Of a stretch of DNA of 64,000 bases, positions 27,409 to 36,941 are shown piece by piece (position 1 is the stretch's first letter; each line of letters begins with the position of its first letter). Source of the DNA: Gracilibacillus boraciitolerans JCM 21714 (GTDB taxonomy: Bacteria > Bacillota > Bacilli > Bacillales > Amphibacillaceae); the NCBI RefSeq assembly GCF_000521485.1, contig NZ_BAVS01000011.1, positions 29,667 through 93,666 of the forward strand. Reading direction: 5' to 3'. A program made the position numbers and the translations under genes. The notes below the pieces were generated by a model that did not search any database, was not told the DNA's origin, and saw only the letters and a list, made by a program, of their open reading frames with translations.

Positions 27409-28161
27409 ATGGAATTTCGACCGTGTATTGATATACATCAAGGAAAAGTGAAGCAAATAGTTGGGGCCACATTAAATCAGGAAAATAAAGAAGTCATCGA
27501 AAATTATGTTTCTACATATGATAGCAGCTATTACGCAGACATGTTTAAAAAGGATGAATTACGTGGTGGGCATGTTATCATGCTTGGTGATGGTAATAGG
27601 GATGCAGCTATTAAGGCTTTACAAACCTATCCAGGTGGTTTGCAAGTAGGTGGAGGAATTAATGTCGATAATGCAGAGGAATTTTTAGCTGCTGGTGCTT
27701 CCCATGTTATTGTGACTTCCTATATTTTTCAAGATGGGGAGTTACATATGGATCGGTTGCGAGGCTTGGTCGACAAAATCGGAAAAGACCGACTTGTAAT
27801 CGATTTAAGCTGTAAACAAAAAAATGGGAAATGGTATGTCGTCACAGATAAATGGACTAAGTTCAGTAATATTGAAATATCGCAATCAACCATTAGGGAT
27901 ATGGAACAATATTGTGATGAATTCCTGATCCATGCAGCAGATGTGGAAGGTAAGCGAGGTGGCATCGCTGGAAAATTAGTTGAATTGTTAGCTGATTATG
28001 TGATGATACCAACAACCTATGCTGGTGGTGTACGTTCAATGGAAGACCTTCAACTATTTGAACAGTTATCGGAAGGGAAGTTGAACGTCACCGTAGGAAG
28101 TGCCTTAGATATTTTTGGAGGAGATCTTTCTTATCAAAAGGTAGTAGAGTACTGTAAATGA
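27409..28161 (+). CDS. hisA: eukaryote-type HisA (ProFAR isomerase), orphan
   Basis: A 250-residue TIM barrel. It reads RPCIDIHQGKVKQIVGATL, GGHVIMLGDGNRDAA, LQVGGGINVDNAEEFL, SHVIVTSYIFQDGEL, KDRLVIDLSCKQKNGKWYVV, DEFLIHAADVEGKRGGIAG, TTYAGGVRSMEDL and VGSALDIFGGDL, which follow yeast HIS6 much more closely than the usual bacterial HisA. The enzyme isomerises ProFAR to PRFAR in histidine synthesis; IDIH carries the expected catalytic Asp. It stands alone with no other his gene around. ATG 27409 behind GAGAGGTATG. Confidence 0.8.
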   Translation: MEFRPCIDIHQGKVKQIVGATLNQENKEVIENYVSTYDSSYYADMFKKDELRGGHVIMLGDGNRDAAIKALQTYPGGLQVGGGINVDNAEEFLAAGASHVIVTSYIFQDGELHMDRLRGLVDKIGKDRLVIDLSCKQKNGKWYVVTDKWTKFSNIEISQSTIRDMEQYCDEFLIHAADVEGKRGGIAGKLVELLADYVMIPTTYAGGVRSMEDLQLFEQLSEGKLNVTVGSALDIFGGDLSYQKVVEYCK

Positions 28162-28242
28162 GTTTCTATTATGTAAATATAGTGAAAAATTGGCTGGAAC
28201 ATATCAATTGTTCTCCACTATAAAGCTGAATGAATATAAGGA

Positions 28243-28445
28243 AGATAATGCGACATAATTTCGATATACGGAGTAGTAAAGTAATGTTCAAGAGGGTGAT
28301 AAGTGTAACCACCGCTCCGGCTTGCCCGCTTTCCTTTCCGCGGGTTTCCTCTCAGCTAACTTTCGCAAGCCAAAGTGGATCTTCGAGGAAACATCCCGCA
28401 GGAGTGAAAGCGGACGCCTGCGCTATAGGAATATTCTACAACGCA
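28243..28445. repeat. dispersed palindromic element A, copy 1 (longest)
   Basis: Begins GATAATGCGACATAATTTCG and passes through GTGTAACCACCGCTCCGGCT, TTCCTTTCCGCGGGTTTCC and CATCCCGCAGGAGTGAAAGC to GGACGCCTGCGCTAT. The two halves are complementary (GGCTTGCCCGCTTTCC against GAAAGCGGACGCC). GC content is well above the surroundings. Related copies are at 32425-32550 and 47795-47985. Bacillaceae genomes carry many such intergenic elements. Confidence 0.75.
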
Positions 28446-28530
28446 AGCAAGAATGGGCATGAAGATATTTCAAACTGATAGAGCAGCATTTTATGAGAAG
28501 ATACAAATTGATACGATCCTATTTCAGAAG

Positions 28531-28561
28531 AATGATCCTTGTTACTTAAAGGATCATTTTT
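28531..28561. terminator. terminator between hisA and the convergent GGDEF gene
   Basis: AATGATCCTT (28531-28540) pairs with AAGGATCATT (28549-28558), followed by T residues. Confidence 0.85.
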
Positions 28562-28631
28562 ATCAATTTCTTTTGTCTGAGCCACTTTTTGCTGTTCTGT
28601 AATAAATATTATTGGTACCGTTCACTGCTTG

Positions 28632-29888
28632 TTAGCTATTTGCCATGTGAAAATTATTTTTGCCATTATTTTTAGCGGCATACATTGCCTGATCAGCTGC
28701 TCTGATTAACGTTTCCATATCTAAGCCATCATCTGGATAAAGACTAACCCCCCCAATACTAAAACTAGAAGCAATGTTGTGACCATCTATTCTGATTGGT
28801 AACTGAAATTCCTCTCTAATTTCTTCTGCAAGTTGTAAGGCTGTTTGTTTATCTGTTTTCTTTGCTAAAACCACAAATTCATCACCACCATGTCGACAAA
28901 TAATGGCTCTCTCTTCTAAAATCAATGTCAATGTTTCGGCAATCTGTTGTAAAAATAAATCGCCAATTTCATGGCCGTAAGAATCGTTTACATGTTTGAA
29001 ATTATCAAGGTCTAAAAATAATACAGCAAACGTTTCCGTCTTTTCCTTGCTTTTTTGCAATGTTTTATGAAAATGATGATCTAATAAATAGCGATTAGGT
29101 AAGGCTGTTAAAGGATCATGAAAAGCCATTTCGTACATCTGATATTGAATGCGTTTATTTCTTAATGTGATCGTATAGGTTATGGTAAAAATAATAGCAT
29201 AACTCACAATTAAAGAATTGATCATTAGATTTGAATCAATAGAAAATGTAAGGTCATAAAATATTGATGTATGTAGGTGTGGTTTATTATACAAGGTGTA
29301 AGAAGCCATAGCGACATAATGCATCGAACTTATTGTCATACCTAAAATAAGAGCAATCGGAAGTTGATAAATGTATAAATTTTTGTGACTCACTCTACTA
29401 AAAATAGTCAATGCAATGAGTGATCCTATGATAGCCATAAGAATAGATAATAGGAAAATGGACAAATGATGGTCCATATATAGGTTATATTCCACTGCAT
29501 ACATTCCAATATAATGCATGGAAGCAATACTTAAGCCCATGATAATACCGGCTAATAATAGAGAGGAAATTCTCACCTTATTATGAATAATAAAGCGAAA
29601 AGCTATAAGGGACCCTATAACTGCCACAATTAATGAGATAACGGTCGCAATCACATTAAGTTGTAGATCCATATCACCAATACCACTGGCTATCATTCCT
29701 GTGAAATGCATAGCCCATATGCCGATTCCCATCGTACCGGCTCCTGCAAACAGCCATTTAGATTTTTTTGTTTTAACGGCATTTCTAGCGATGCTGACTA
29801 GTTCTATTGTTGTATATGAGGCAAATATTGCGATTAAAATAGATAAAGCCACAATGGAATAGTTGTATTGAATTGGTATACTTGTCAT
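28632..29888 (-). CDS. diguanylate cyclase with MHYT membrane sensor
   Basis: A 418-residue protein. The N-terminal 240 residues are a seven-helix MHYT domain with the diagnostic MHFTGM, MHYIGM and MHYVAM motifs, thought to sense a small gas or oxygen through bound metal. The C-terminal GGDEF domain (DPLTALPNRYLLDHHFHKTL, FLDLDNFKHVNDSYGHEIGD, CRHGGDEFVVLAKK) makes cyclic di-GMP. The active-site GGDEF is intact. The usual inhibitory RxxD site upstream of it is lost (the segment reads EERAIICR), so product inhibition may be absent. C7 near 28748 adds a Gly (SIGGVSLYP). Confidence 0.85.
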   Translation of the reverse strand: MTSIPIQYNYSIVALSILIAIFASYTTIELVSIARNAVKTKKSKWLFAGAGTMGIGIWAMHFTGMIASGIGDMDLQLNVIATVISLIVAVIGSLIAFRFIIHNKVRISSLLLAGIIMGLSIASMHYIGMYAVEYNLYMDHHLSIFLLSILMAIIGSLIALTIFSRVSHKNLYIYQLPIALILGMTISSMHYVAMASYTLYNKPHLHTSIFYDLTFSIDSNLMINSLIVSYAIIFTITYTITLRNKRIQYQMYEMAFHDPLTALPNRYLLDHHFHKTLQKSKEKTETFAVLFLDLDNFKHVNDSYGHEIGDLFLQQIAETLTLILEERAIICRHGGDEFVVLAKKTDKQTALQLAEEIREEFQLPIRIDGHNIASSFSIGGVSLYPDDGLDMETLIRAADQAMYAAKNNGKNNFHMANS

Positions 29889-30359
29889 AGTTTTCTCCTT
29901 GATTGATTTTTTTTGAAAATACGATACTTTATACCCTCTTTTAGGTAACTGTTAAACATCATAATACAATAACGAATCCAATAAAACTAGTATTATCAAT
30001 TCATTATATGAAGATTTAACCTCCTAGGCAATAATTCCTTTGACCTGTTTATGTAGAAAGATTTATCTTTAGATTCTTAAATAAAATAGTAAAATTAAAC
30101 TAATAAAGTGTGGCTATGTTCATTGGGTAAAAACCTTAATGATCATAGCCTCACATAATATGGATCAGATGAATGTTCCATACTTTTTATTACCTGTATT
30201 TTATCTTTCAAACGAAGGGTTATAATCAACATGAGGGTTTTTGAATTCTGTATTTTTCAATTTGTGAGTTTCCATATAACAAACGTCAGAGCACTTATTC
30301 GCTAATCTTAATGTTATGTTTTACAATGGGAGAAAGAGAATCTAGTAGAGGTGAGATAT
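29889..30359. other. 471-bp intergenic region with one long hairpin
   Basis: Divergent promoter space between the MHYT-GGDEF gene and mtnU. GTGTGGCTATG (30108-30118) pairs with CATAGCCTCAC (30144-30154), with an inner CATT...AATG stem; no T tract on either side, so its role is unclear. I looked for an S-box riboswitch, expected before methionine salvage genes, and do not see one. Confidence 0.45.
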
Positions 30360-31153
30360 GTGAACTATTTGATTTATCAAATGGATGTTGTCGTAGCAAA
30401 TCCGGAAGCAAACAGATTAAAAATAGAAAAATGGATGGAAAATGAAGTATCTGATACTAATATAGATACCGTTATCCTTCCGGAAATGTGGAATGCCGGT
30501 TATGCGCTTGATCGGTTAGAAGAACTAGCAGATCAGGATGGGAGAGACAGTCTTCCATTTCTCCGCGAGCTTGCGATGAAGTTTCAGGTTAATATAATTG
30601 CAGGTTCCATCGCCATTAAAAAAAAGGGAGCTATTTATAATACGAGCTACATTATTAATCGTCACGGAGATGTAGTTTACGTATATGATAAGATTCATCT
30701 TGTGCCGATGTTAGATGAACCAAAATTTTTAAATGGTGGAGAAGAAAGAGGGAAAATCTTCGAGTTAGATGGGATTAAAATGGGAGTCATTATTTGTTAT
30801 GATTTACGTTTTCCAGAATTAATGCGATCCTTAGTATTACAGGGGGGGCGGAAGTGATTCATATCGTTGCACAATGGCCGACAGCACGTAAAGACCATTG
30901 GAAATATTTGCAGTATGCACGTGCTATTGAAAATCAATGCTATGTTCTATCGGCAAATAGCAGTGGAACCTGTAATGGTACCAATTTTGCTGGCGAATCA
31001 CTTGTAATTGATCCCTTCGGAGAGCTTGTAAAAGCAGGACCAGCAGAGAAAGAAGCAACAATTACAGCGACCATAGATTTAATGAAAGTAAAAGAAATCC
31101 GCCAAAACATTCCTGTATTTACGAGTCGGGTACCACATTTATATGGAGAGTGA
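30360..31153 (+). CDS. mtnU: carbon-nitrogen hydrolase, methionine-salvage omega-amidase type (frameshifted)
   Basis: Nitrilase-superfamily amidase with the Glu-Lys-Cys triad: VILPEMWNAGY (Glu), YVYDKIHLVPML (Lys), MGVIICYDLRFPEL (Cys). Repaired length about 263 aa. The frame breaks in the G run 30842-30848: seven G where LVLQGAEVIHIVAQWP needs five. GTG 30360 follows AGAGGTGAG at good spacing. The aminotransferase gene starts 6 bp after the stop. The pair corresponds to mtnU and mtnE of B. subtilis: MtnE transaminates ketomethiobutyrate to methionine and the omega-amidase removes the resulting 2-oxo-acid amide. Confidence 0.82.
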
Positions 31154-31159
31154 TCAATC

Positions 31160-32332
31160 ATGGAATTTGAATATTCACAGGCACTAAAACGTTTACCAGA
31201 ACAATTTTTTGCGAAATTAGTCAAGAAGACTCAAGCACTTATGGAAGCAGGACATGATGTTATTAATCTGGGACAGGGTAATCCTGATCAACCAACCCCC
31301 CCAGCCTTTATTGTGGAAGAATTACAGGAAGCGAGTAATAATCCAAAGTTTCACAAATATCCACCATTTCAAGGATTTCCTTTTCTAAAAGAATCTATCG
31401 CGAATTTTTACCAAAGTCAATATCAGGTCGATCTAGATCCAAACTCTGAAGTTGCGATATTATTCGGAGCAAAAACAGGTCTTGTTGAAATAAGTCAGTG
31501 TCTATTGAACGAAAATGATAAAGTGTTACTCCCTGATCCTGGTTATCCGGACTATATGTCAGGAATTGCTCTAGCAAATGCTTCACCGATTCATATGCCA
31601 TTATTAGAGGAAAATCTATTTTTACCAGACTATGATAATCTATCTCATGAGGATCTGAATGATGCAAAATTAATGTTTTTAAATTATCCTAACAATCCGA
31701 CCGCAGCTACAGCGACGAAAGCGTTTTTTGATGAAACGGTTCAAGTGGCAAATGAACATCACATTTGTGTTGTCCATGATTTTGCATATGGAGCGATTGG
31801 AAATTCTGATGAACCGCCACAGAGCTTCTTACAGTCGAAAGGCGCTAAAGAGATAGGTATTGAGGTCTATACTCTTTCGAAGACCTTTAATATGGCGGGA
31901 TGGCGTGTAGCTTTTGCAGTGGGAAACCCTTCGATTATTAAAGCATTAGAGTTAATACAGGATCATTATTATGTGAGTATTTTCGGAGCGATCCAAAAAG
32001 CTGCAAAGAAAGCTTTGGACGATGGGCAGGAATCGGTTGAACAATTAAATCAACTTTATCAGAAAAGAAGAGAGACCTTTCTACAACAGTCAGAAAAGAT
32101 TGGCTGGCATGGTGGAACAGCAAGTGGCTCCTTTTTTGTTTGGATGCCAACTCCTGAAGGATATACGTCAGAGGAGTTTGCTAATCTATTATTAGAAAAA
32201 GCACACGTGGTAGTGGCACCTGGTAATGGGTTTGGTAAAGCAGGAGAAGGATTTGTTCGAATTGGATTATTAGACAGCGAGGAACGTTTACAAGAGGCGT
32301 GTGTACGAATTGAGAAACTCTCCCTCTTTTAG
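31160..32332 (+). CDS. mtnE: PLP-dependent aminotransferase, MtnE type
   Basis: A 390-residue fold-type I aminotransferase: INLGQGNPDQPTP near the N terminus, LFGAKTGLVEISQ, LPDPGYPDYMSG, LNYPNNPTAATAT, HDFAYGAIG and the PLP lysine in YTLSKTFNMAGWRVAFAVG, then FVRIGLLDSEERLQEA. It follows the amidase by 6 bp behind GGAGAG and is most simply the methionine-salvage aminotransferase (2-keto-4-methylthiobutyrate to methionine); a general LL-DAP or aspartate-like aminotransferase is the alternative. C7 at about 31298 adds a Pro (QPTPPAF). Confidence 0.82.
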   Translation: MEFEYSQALKRLPEQFFAKLVKKTQALMEAGHDVINLGQGNPDQPTPPAFIVEELQEASNNPKFHKYPPFQGFPFLKESIANFYQSQYQVDLDPNSEVAILFGAKTGLVEISQCLLNENDKVLLPDPGYPDYMSGIALANASPIHMPLLEENLFLPDYDNLSHEDLNDAKLMFLNYPNNPTAATATKAFFDETVQVANEHHICVVHDFAYGAIGNSDEPPQSFLQSKGAKEIGIEVYTLSKTFNMAGWRVAFAVGNPSIIKALELIQDHYYVSIFGAIQKAAKKALDDGQESVEQLNQLYQKRRETFLQQSEKIGWHGGTASGSFFVWMPTPEGYTSEEFANLLLEKAHVVVAPGNGFGKAGEGFVRIGLLDSEERLQEACVRIEKLSLF

Positions 32333-32424
32333 TAACAAATTTTTATCAATGCAGCTTAATCGAAAAAACCGGTTGAAAGCCATTCGGTCCTTGTTAGTAG
32401 ATAAAGATTCATTTATTATACTTT

Positions 32425-32550
32425 AAGAAGATTATGCGACAGAACTTCGATTTACTGAGTAGTAATTTTGAAATTTATATCAGGTGTAACAACCGCTCTG
32501 GCTTGCCCACTTCGCTTTCGGGGGGGAAGTACTCTTCAACTAACTTTATA
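32425..32550. repeat. dispersed palindromic element A, copy 2 (right half missing)
   Basis: Matches copies at 28243 and 47795: GATTATGCGACAGAACTTCG, TAGTAATTTTGAAATTTATA, GTGTAACAACCGCTCTGGCT, TTGCCCACTTCGCTTTCG, then a G7 run. The right half of the element is replaced by a terminator hairpin. Confidence 0.7.
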
Positions 32551-32553
32551 AAA

Positions 32554-32587
32554 AAAGAGACGGTTCATTTTAAAGAACCGTCTCTTT
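32554..32587. terminator. bidirectional terminator between mtnE and nhaC
   Basis: AAAGAGACGGTTC (32554-32566) pairs with GAACCGTCTCTTT (32575-32587), 13-bp stem, 8-nt loop. Confidence 0.9.
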
Positions 32588-32610
32588 ACTTTGAAACATT
32601 TTACCTTATT

Positions 32611-34076
32611 TTAAGATCGTGGAGGTTGCTTTAGTTCTTCACCATTCTTACCTTGAAAACGCAGTCCCCCCCATCCTGTCAGGGCGGCTACTAGCATAAC
32701 AATGACCAGGAACCAGCCTTGGAATACAAATGGGAAAACAGCTGTAGGTGCTACAATTGGCAACCATTCGTATGTTTCCTGCATCATCGATATCGTCGAC
32801 CAGCCGAGCAATACCGGTGCACCCCCCCAAGGAAAAATATAACCAAGTGCTGAGGTGATCGCGTCAAGCATATTTGCTCGTCGATAACTATGGATCTTAT
32901 ATTTTTCTCCAATTTCCTTCACAAAAGGTGCTGCTGCAATTTCTGCCGCTGTGTTAATGGTAATTGCACTATTTAATAGGGCAACAATCGCCCAAATAGC
33001 GAGTTCAGCTTTTCGAACAGAATTTTTAATCCATTTTACTAATGCATTAGTAATAGCTTGCATTGTCCCACCTAAACGCAACAGATGTGCTGATGCAACG
33101 ATTAACAGAATCAGGATTGCCATATTCATATAACCGACAATACCATTGACCAAGGCACCTTCGACAATGCTATCAGAGTCGGGATTAAAGCGGATCACAT
33201 CACTGAATGCTCCAATTGGAAAAATTATCAGCATCACAACTGCAGTGAGAATTCCCCATGTCAGAGAAGTAATAATATGATGACCTGAGATAGCAAGAAT
33301 TAATACAATCACAAATGGGATTAACATTAAAAGGCCATTTGGACTTGTGGCTGTTTCAATGTTTGCTTGTTGATTAGCAGAACCGCCACCGCCAAAGACA
33401 ATAAATAAAATAAGACTTGGAATCGCCGCCATAATAGCATATTTAAAACGACTGCGTACAACACCAGGAACATCTGCATCTTGTGTGGTAGCAGAAACAA
33501 TGGTGGTATCTGACACAGGAGCTAAGTTATCACCAAATACTGCACCTGCCAGAATCGCTGCAAAGAGAATGGTAGGATCTGCTCCAGTTGCTACGCCGGC
33601 AGGGAACATTAATGTACAGAAAGCAACAGTTGTTCCATATCCGGTACCGACTGCTGTGGAAAAAGTAGCAGCTAATATAAAAGTCAGACCAACGAAAAGC
33701 CCGCCTGTAAATCCAGTTACGGTTCCAACCCATACGAGCCCTTCCACTAATCCGCCAACCTGTAAAACCTGTGCAAACATACCAGCATAAAACCATGCGA
33801 CCATCGCAACGACACCGATCGGCTGAGCGAGGCCTTCGAACAACCCTTGTGCATAGTCTGCCCATTTACTTTTAGAGAAAAACAACCCTAAAGTAATACC
33901 AAAAATCGCACCTAACACAAGACCAATTTCAGAAGAAAGCTGCAATACACTCGTGGTAATTGCCCAGACCACAAAGAATAATAAAGGAATCATGCACCAA
34001 AAGCACCAAATCGAAATTCTAAGTTATTTATTTTTGCTTGACCAGTAGCGCGTGATAATTGTTTATCTTGTTGCAT
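32611..34076 (-). CDS. nhaC: Na+/H+ antiporter, NhaC family (frameshifted near N terminus)
   Basis: About 488 residues after repair. It has 11-12 membrane segments and NhaC-family motifs: FILAATFSTAVGTGYGTTVAFCTLMFP, AILAGAVFGDNLAPVSDTTIVSATTQDADV, LNSAITINTAAEIAAAPFVKEIG and FPWGGAPVLLGWST. It exchanges Na+ (or malate/lactate with Na+ in relatives) for H+, fitting a salt-tolerant host. ATG 34076 behind AAAGGAGG gives MQQDKQLSRATGQAKINN; one A is missing near 33993 (GCATGATT for GCAATGATT). C7 runs near 32667 and 32822 each add a Gly. A degenerate copy of the first 80 bp lies at 39467-39552. Confidence 0.85.
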
Positions 34077-34302
34077 AAAAAATCCTCCTTTAAACTATTA
34101 AAAAGACCTTTCATATTGTATCATATTTTGTTCATATATAACGGGGGGGTAAAGTTTAGTAATATCTAAGATTTTGCTGACAATAATTCAAAAAATCAGT
34201 GCATTATCGAAAGACCCTTTTTATTTAAATAATTCTACAAGCTAGTGACTATGTTTTCGCAACGAAACTTCCTTTTTGAAATATCAGAAAATTAAATTAT
34301 TG

Positions 34303-34351
34303 TGTAAAAGAATATGACATAGTGTGAGAAGGTCCTGTTCGATTATGCTAG
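34303..34351 (+). promoter_or_regulatory. TnrA/GlnR box and promoter of urtABCDE
   Basis: TGTAAAAGAATATGACA (34303-34319) fits the TnrA/GlnR consensus TGTNAN7TNACA exactly. TTATGCTAG (34343-34351), with -10 TATGCT, starts 40 bp from the box start. The same arrangement with spacing 41 occurs before ureA. A TnrA-activated promoter, on under nitrogen limitation, is the direct inference. Confidence 0.85.
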
Positions 34352-34395
34352 TCTACTCCTATAAACAAAATAATATTGAGATGGGGGGTAAGGAA

Positions 34396-35685
34396 ATGAG
34401 AATGCAAAATCTATTTTATTTATTGATTGTAGGATTGCTGACAAGCTTTATGGTGGCATGTTCAGCAGTAGATAATGCAGCGAATGCTGATCAACCAGAA
34501 GAAACAGAAGAAAATGCAGTGACGGATAACATTGAAGGTAGTTCAGAAGATGAGGGAGATACGATTAAAGTTGGTATCTTACATTCATTAAGTGGAACAA
34601 TGGCCATTAGTGAGACATCTGTCCAGCAAGCAGAGTTACTTGCAATTAAAGAAATAAATGAAAATGGAGGGGTACTCGGCAAGCAACTAGAACCAGTAAT
34701 AGAGGATGGAGCTTCTGATTGGCCGACATTTGCAGAAAAGGCTAAAAAATTATTACAACAGGATAACGTAGCTACCATTTTTGGTGGGTGGACCTCTGCA
34801 AGTCGTAAAGCAATGTTACCAGTAGTTGAAGAAAACAATGGCTTGTTATTTTATCCAGTTCAATATGAAGGAATGGAAGCTTCACCAAATATTTTTTATA
34901 CAGGTGCAGCCCCAAATCAACAAATTGTGCCAGCAGTTAATTGGTTACTAGAGAATAGGGGGGATTCGTTCTTCCTTTTAGGATCTGACTATGTTTTCCC
35001 AAGAACAGCGAACGCAGCTATTAAAGCACAATTAAATGCAGAAGGTGCAGAGATAGTTGGAGAAGAATATACACCACTAGGACATACTGACTACAACACA
35101 GTGATTGCAAAAATCAAAAGTGAAAATCCAGATGTTATTTTCAATACATTAAATGGTGATAGTAATGTTGCATTCTTTAAACAGCTGAAGGATGCGGGTG
35201 TTTCATCAGAAAATATAATCGTATTATCTGTAAGTGTCGCTGAAGAGGAAATTAAAGGAATTGGTGCAGATGTTATTGAAGGACATTTAACTAGTTGGAA
35301 TTATTACCAAACAACAGATACACCAGCGAACGAAGAATTTGTAGCTAATTATAAAGCAGAATACGGTGAAGATGCTGTAACAGCAGACCCAATTGAAGCA
35401 GGCTATTTTGGTGTCTATTTATGGGCGAAAGCAGTAGAAAAAGCAGGAACTACAGAGGTGGATAAAGTGAAAGAGGCTGCAAAAGGAATTACGTTCGAAG
35501 CACCTAATGGAACTGTGATAATAGATGGTGATAATCAACACGTATATAAAACAGTGAGAATTGGTGAAGTGCAAAGTGATGGAATGATTTCAGAATTGTG
35601 GCATTCAGACGAAGCAATAAAACCTGATCCATATTTAAAAGAATACGAGTGGGCTAAGGATTTAAGTGAATCTTTAGCGGAATAA
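34396..35685 (+). CDS. urtA: urea ABC importer, substrate-binding lipoprotein
   Basis: A periplasmic-binding-protein type I lipoprotein, about 429 residues. Signal [17 protein letters not shown] with lipobox MVAC, acidic linker, then [141 protein letters not shown] and [17 protein letters not shown]. These are signature stretches of UrtA (urea/short-chain amide binding). ATG 34396 is chosen because GGGGGGTAAGG precedes it; the open frame begins earlier. First gene of a TnrA-linked urea operon. Confidence 0.92.
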   Translation: MRMQNLFYLLIVGLLTSFMVACSAVDNAANADQPEETEENAVTDNIEGSSEDEGDTIKVGILHSLSGTMAISETSVQQAELLAIKEINENGGVLGKQLEPVIEDGASDWPTFAEKAKKLLQQDNVATIFGGWTSASRKAMLPVVEENNGLLFYPVQYEGMEASPNIFYTGAAPNQQIVPAVNWLLENRGDSFFLLGSDYVFPRTANAAIKAQLNAEGAEIVGEEYTPLGHTDYNTVIAKIKSENPDVIFNTLNGDSNVAFFKQLKDAGVSSENIIVLSVSVAEEEIKGIGADVIEGHLTSWNYYQTTDTPANEEFVANYKAEYGEDAVTADPIEAGYFGVYLWAKAVEKAGTTEVDKVKEAAKGITFEAPNGTVIIDGDNQHVYKTVRIGEVQSDGMISELWHSDEAIKPDPYLKEYEWAKDLSESLAE

Positions 35686-35708
35686 AATTTAGCGGAATAA
35701 AATAAATG

Positions 35709-35838
35709 ACGTGCAAGCGACCCACTAGAAACTTAGTGACTTTCACATCAAATGAGATTCAGGAGTCATTTTAAGCAGAATGATCACTTAATTTCACAAG
35801 ATGTGTAAAGTCTCCAAGTTTCTAAGCGCTTGAACGTA
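35709..35838 (+). repeat. long imperfect inverted repeat between urtA and urtB
   Basis: The left arm 35709-35749 (ACGTGCAAGCG..., AGAAACTTAGTGACTTTCAC) is largely complementary to 35800-35838 (GATGTGTAAAGTCTCCAAG, TTTCTAAGCGCTTGAACGT). The arms are about 40 bp with an inner hairpin AAATGA...TCATTT. It may be an mRNA processing or stability structure that keeps UrtA in excess, or a small MITE-like insertion. Just before it, TTTAGCGGAATAAAA is directly duplicated around the urtA stop. Confidence 0.7.
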
Positions 35839-35929
35839 CTTATAAACTACTAAACTGACAAAATATAATAAAGTAGAAACATTTTTTTGATGTTTTATTC
35901 ACATGAAATGTTAGTAAAATAAACATAAA

Positions 35930-36922
35930 ATGATAAGTGATTTGAGTATAAAAAAAGAAAACATGGGCGCTGTCAACTTTCTACTTCATTCAGGAAAGAA
36001 AGGACTGATTGGATTGAATGAAATCATATTAACCTTATTTAATGGAATAAGTCTAGGTTCGATCCTGTTATTAATTGCTTTAGGACTTGCGATAACATTT
36101 GGTTTAATGAATGTAATTAATATGGCACATGGAGAATTAATAATGGCTGGAGCGTATATCACTTACGTAATTCAACATATTTTTATGGATTACGTCCCCC
36201 CCACCCAATACTATGATTTGTATTTTATTGTATCCATTCCAGTGGCACTAGTAGTTGCAGCAGGAATTGGTGTTTTATTAGAAATAACATTAATCCGACA
36301 TTTATATAAGCGTCCACTTGATAGCTTATTAGCTACGTGGGGGGGAGTTGGTCTGATTTTACAACAAACGGCTAGATCTATTTTTGGTGCGCCAAATGTT
36401 GGTGTTATAAGTCCATCATTTTTATCTGGAGGACTGGAAGTAGGCTCTCTTATATTTCCGTATTCGCGACTGTTTATTTTAGGGCTGGCGATAGTTTGTC
36501 TTATCAGTATTTATTATTATTTTTACCGAACTGCAAGTGGGAGAAGAGTCCGTGCTGTCATGCAGAACCGTCAAATGGCAGAGTGTCTAGGTGTTTCAAC
36601 TAGAAAAGTAGATATGATGACATTTGCAATAGGTTCAGGATTTACTGGTGTTGCCGGCTGCGCATTAACATTATTAGGAGCAATAGGCCCAACTATAGGA
36701 ACAAGTTATATTATTGACGCCTTTATGGTGGTGGTTGTTGGTGGAGTTGGTGCACTATTTGGAGCAGTTGCTGGTGCATTTGGAATTGGTATATTTAATA
36801 CCATTTTTGAATATGTGACTGATGCAACGATTGGAAAAGTATTAATATTCCTTTTAATCATCGCTTTTTTGCAATGGCGTCCATCAGGACTTGTTATGTT
36901 TCGTTCAAGATCACTAGATTAA
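35930..36922 (+). CDS. urtB: urea ABC importer permease
   Basis: Branched-chain-amino-acid-type permease, 300-330 residues: [84 protein letters not shown] (UrtB-typical), [25 protein letters not shown] and [20 protein letters not shown]. The UrtB family usually begins near [11 protein letters not shown], so a TTG at about 36017 is a possible true start rather than ATG 35930. C7 near 36196 and G7 near 36339 add a Pro (VPPTQ) and a Gly (TWGGVG). Confidence 0.9.
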   Translation: MISDLSIKKENMGAVNFLLHSGKKGLIGLNEIILTLFNGISLGSILLLIALGLAITFGLMNVINMAHGELIMAGAYITYVIQHIFMDYVPPTQYYDLYFIVSIPVALVVAAGIGVLLEITLIRHLYKRPLDSLLATWGGVGLILQQTARSIFGAPNVGVISPSFLSGGLEVGSLIFPYSRLFILGLAIVCLISIYYYFYRTASGRRVRAVMQNRQMAECLGVSTRKVDMMTFAIGSGFTGVAGCALTLLGAIGPTIGTSYIIDAFMVVVVGGVGALFGAVAGAFGIGIFNTIFEYVTDATIGKVLIFLLIIAFLQWRPSGLVMFRSRSLD

Positions 36923-36941
36923 AAATTAGGAGCGTTTAAAT

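Noticed and set aside
28243..28445. 82-codon open frame over element A on the plus strand
   Set aside because: It lies across the palindromic repeat and shows no similarity to protein families; the other copies do not keep it open.
29889..30359. SAM (S-box) riboswitch upstream of mtnU
   Set aside because: None of the conserved S-box core could be found; only a simple hairpin without a T tract is there.
34958..34964. G6 run in urtA as another enlarged run
   Set aside because: [16 protein letters not shown] agrees with the family without an extra residue, so this run may be native.
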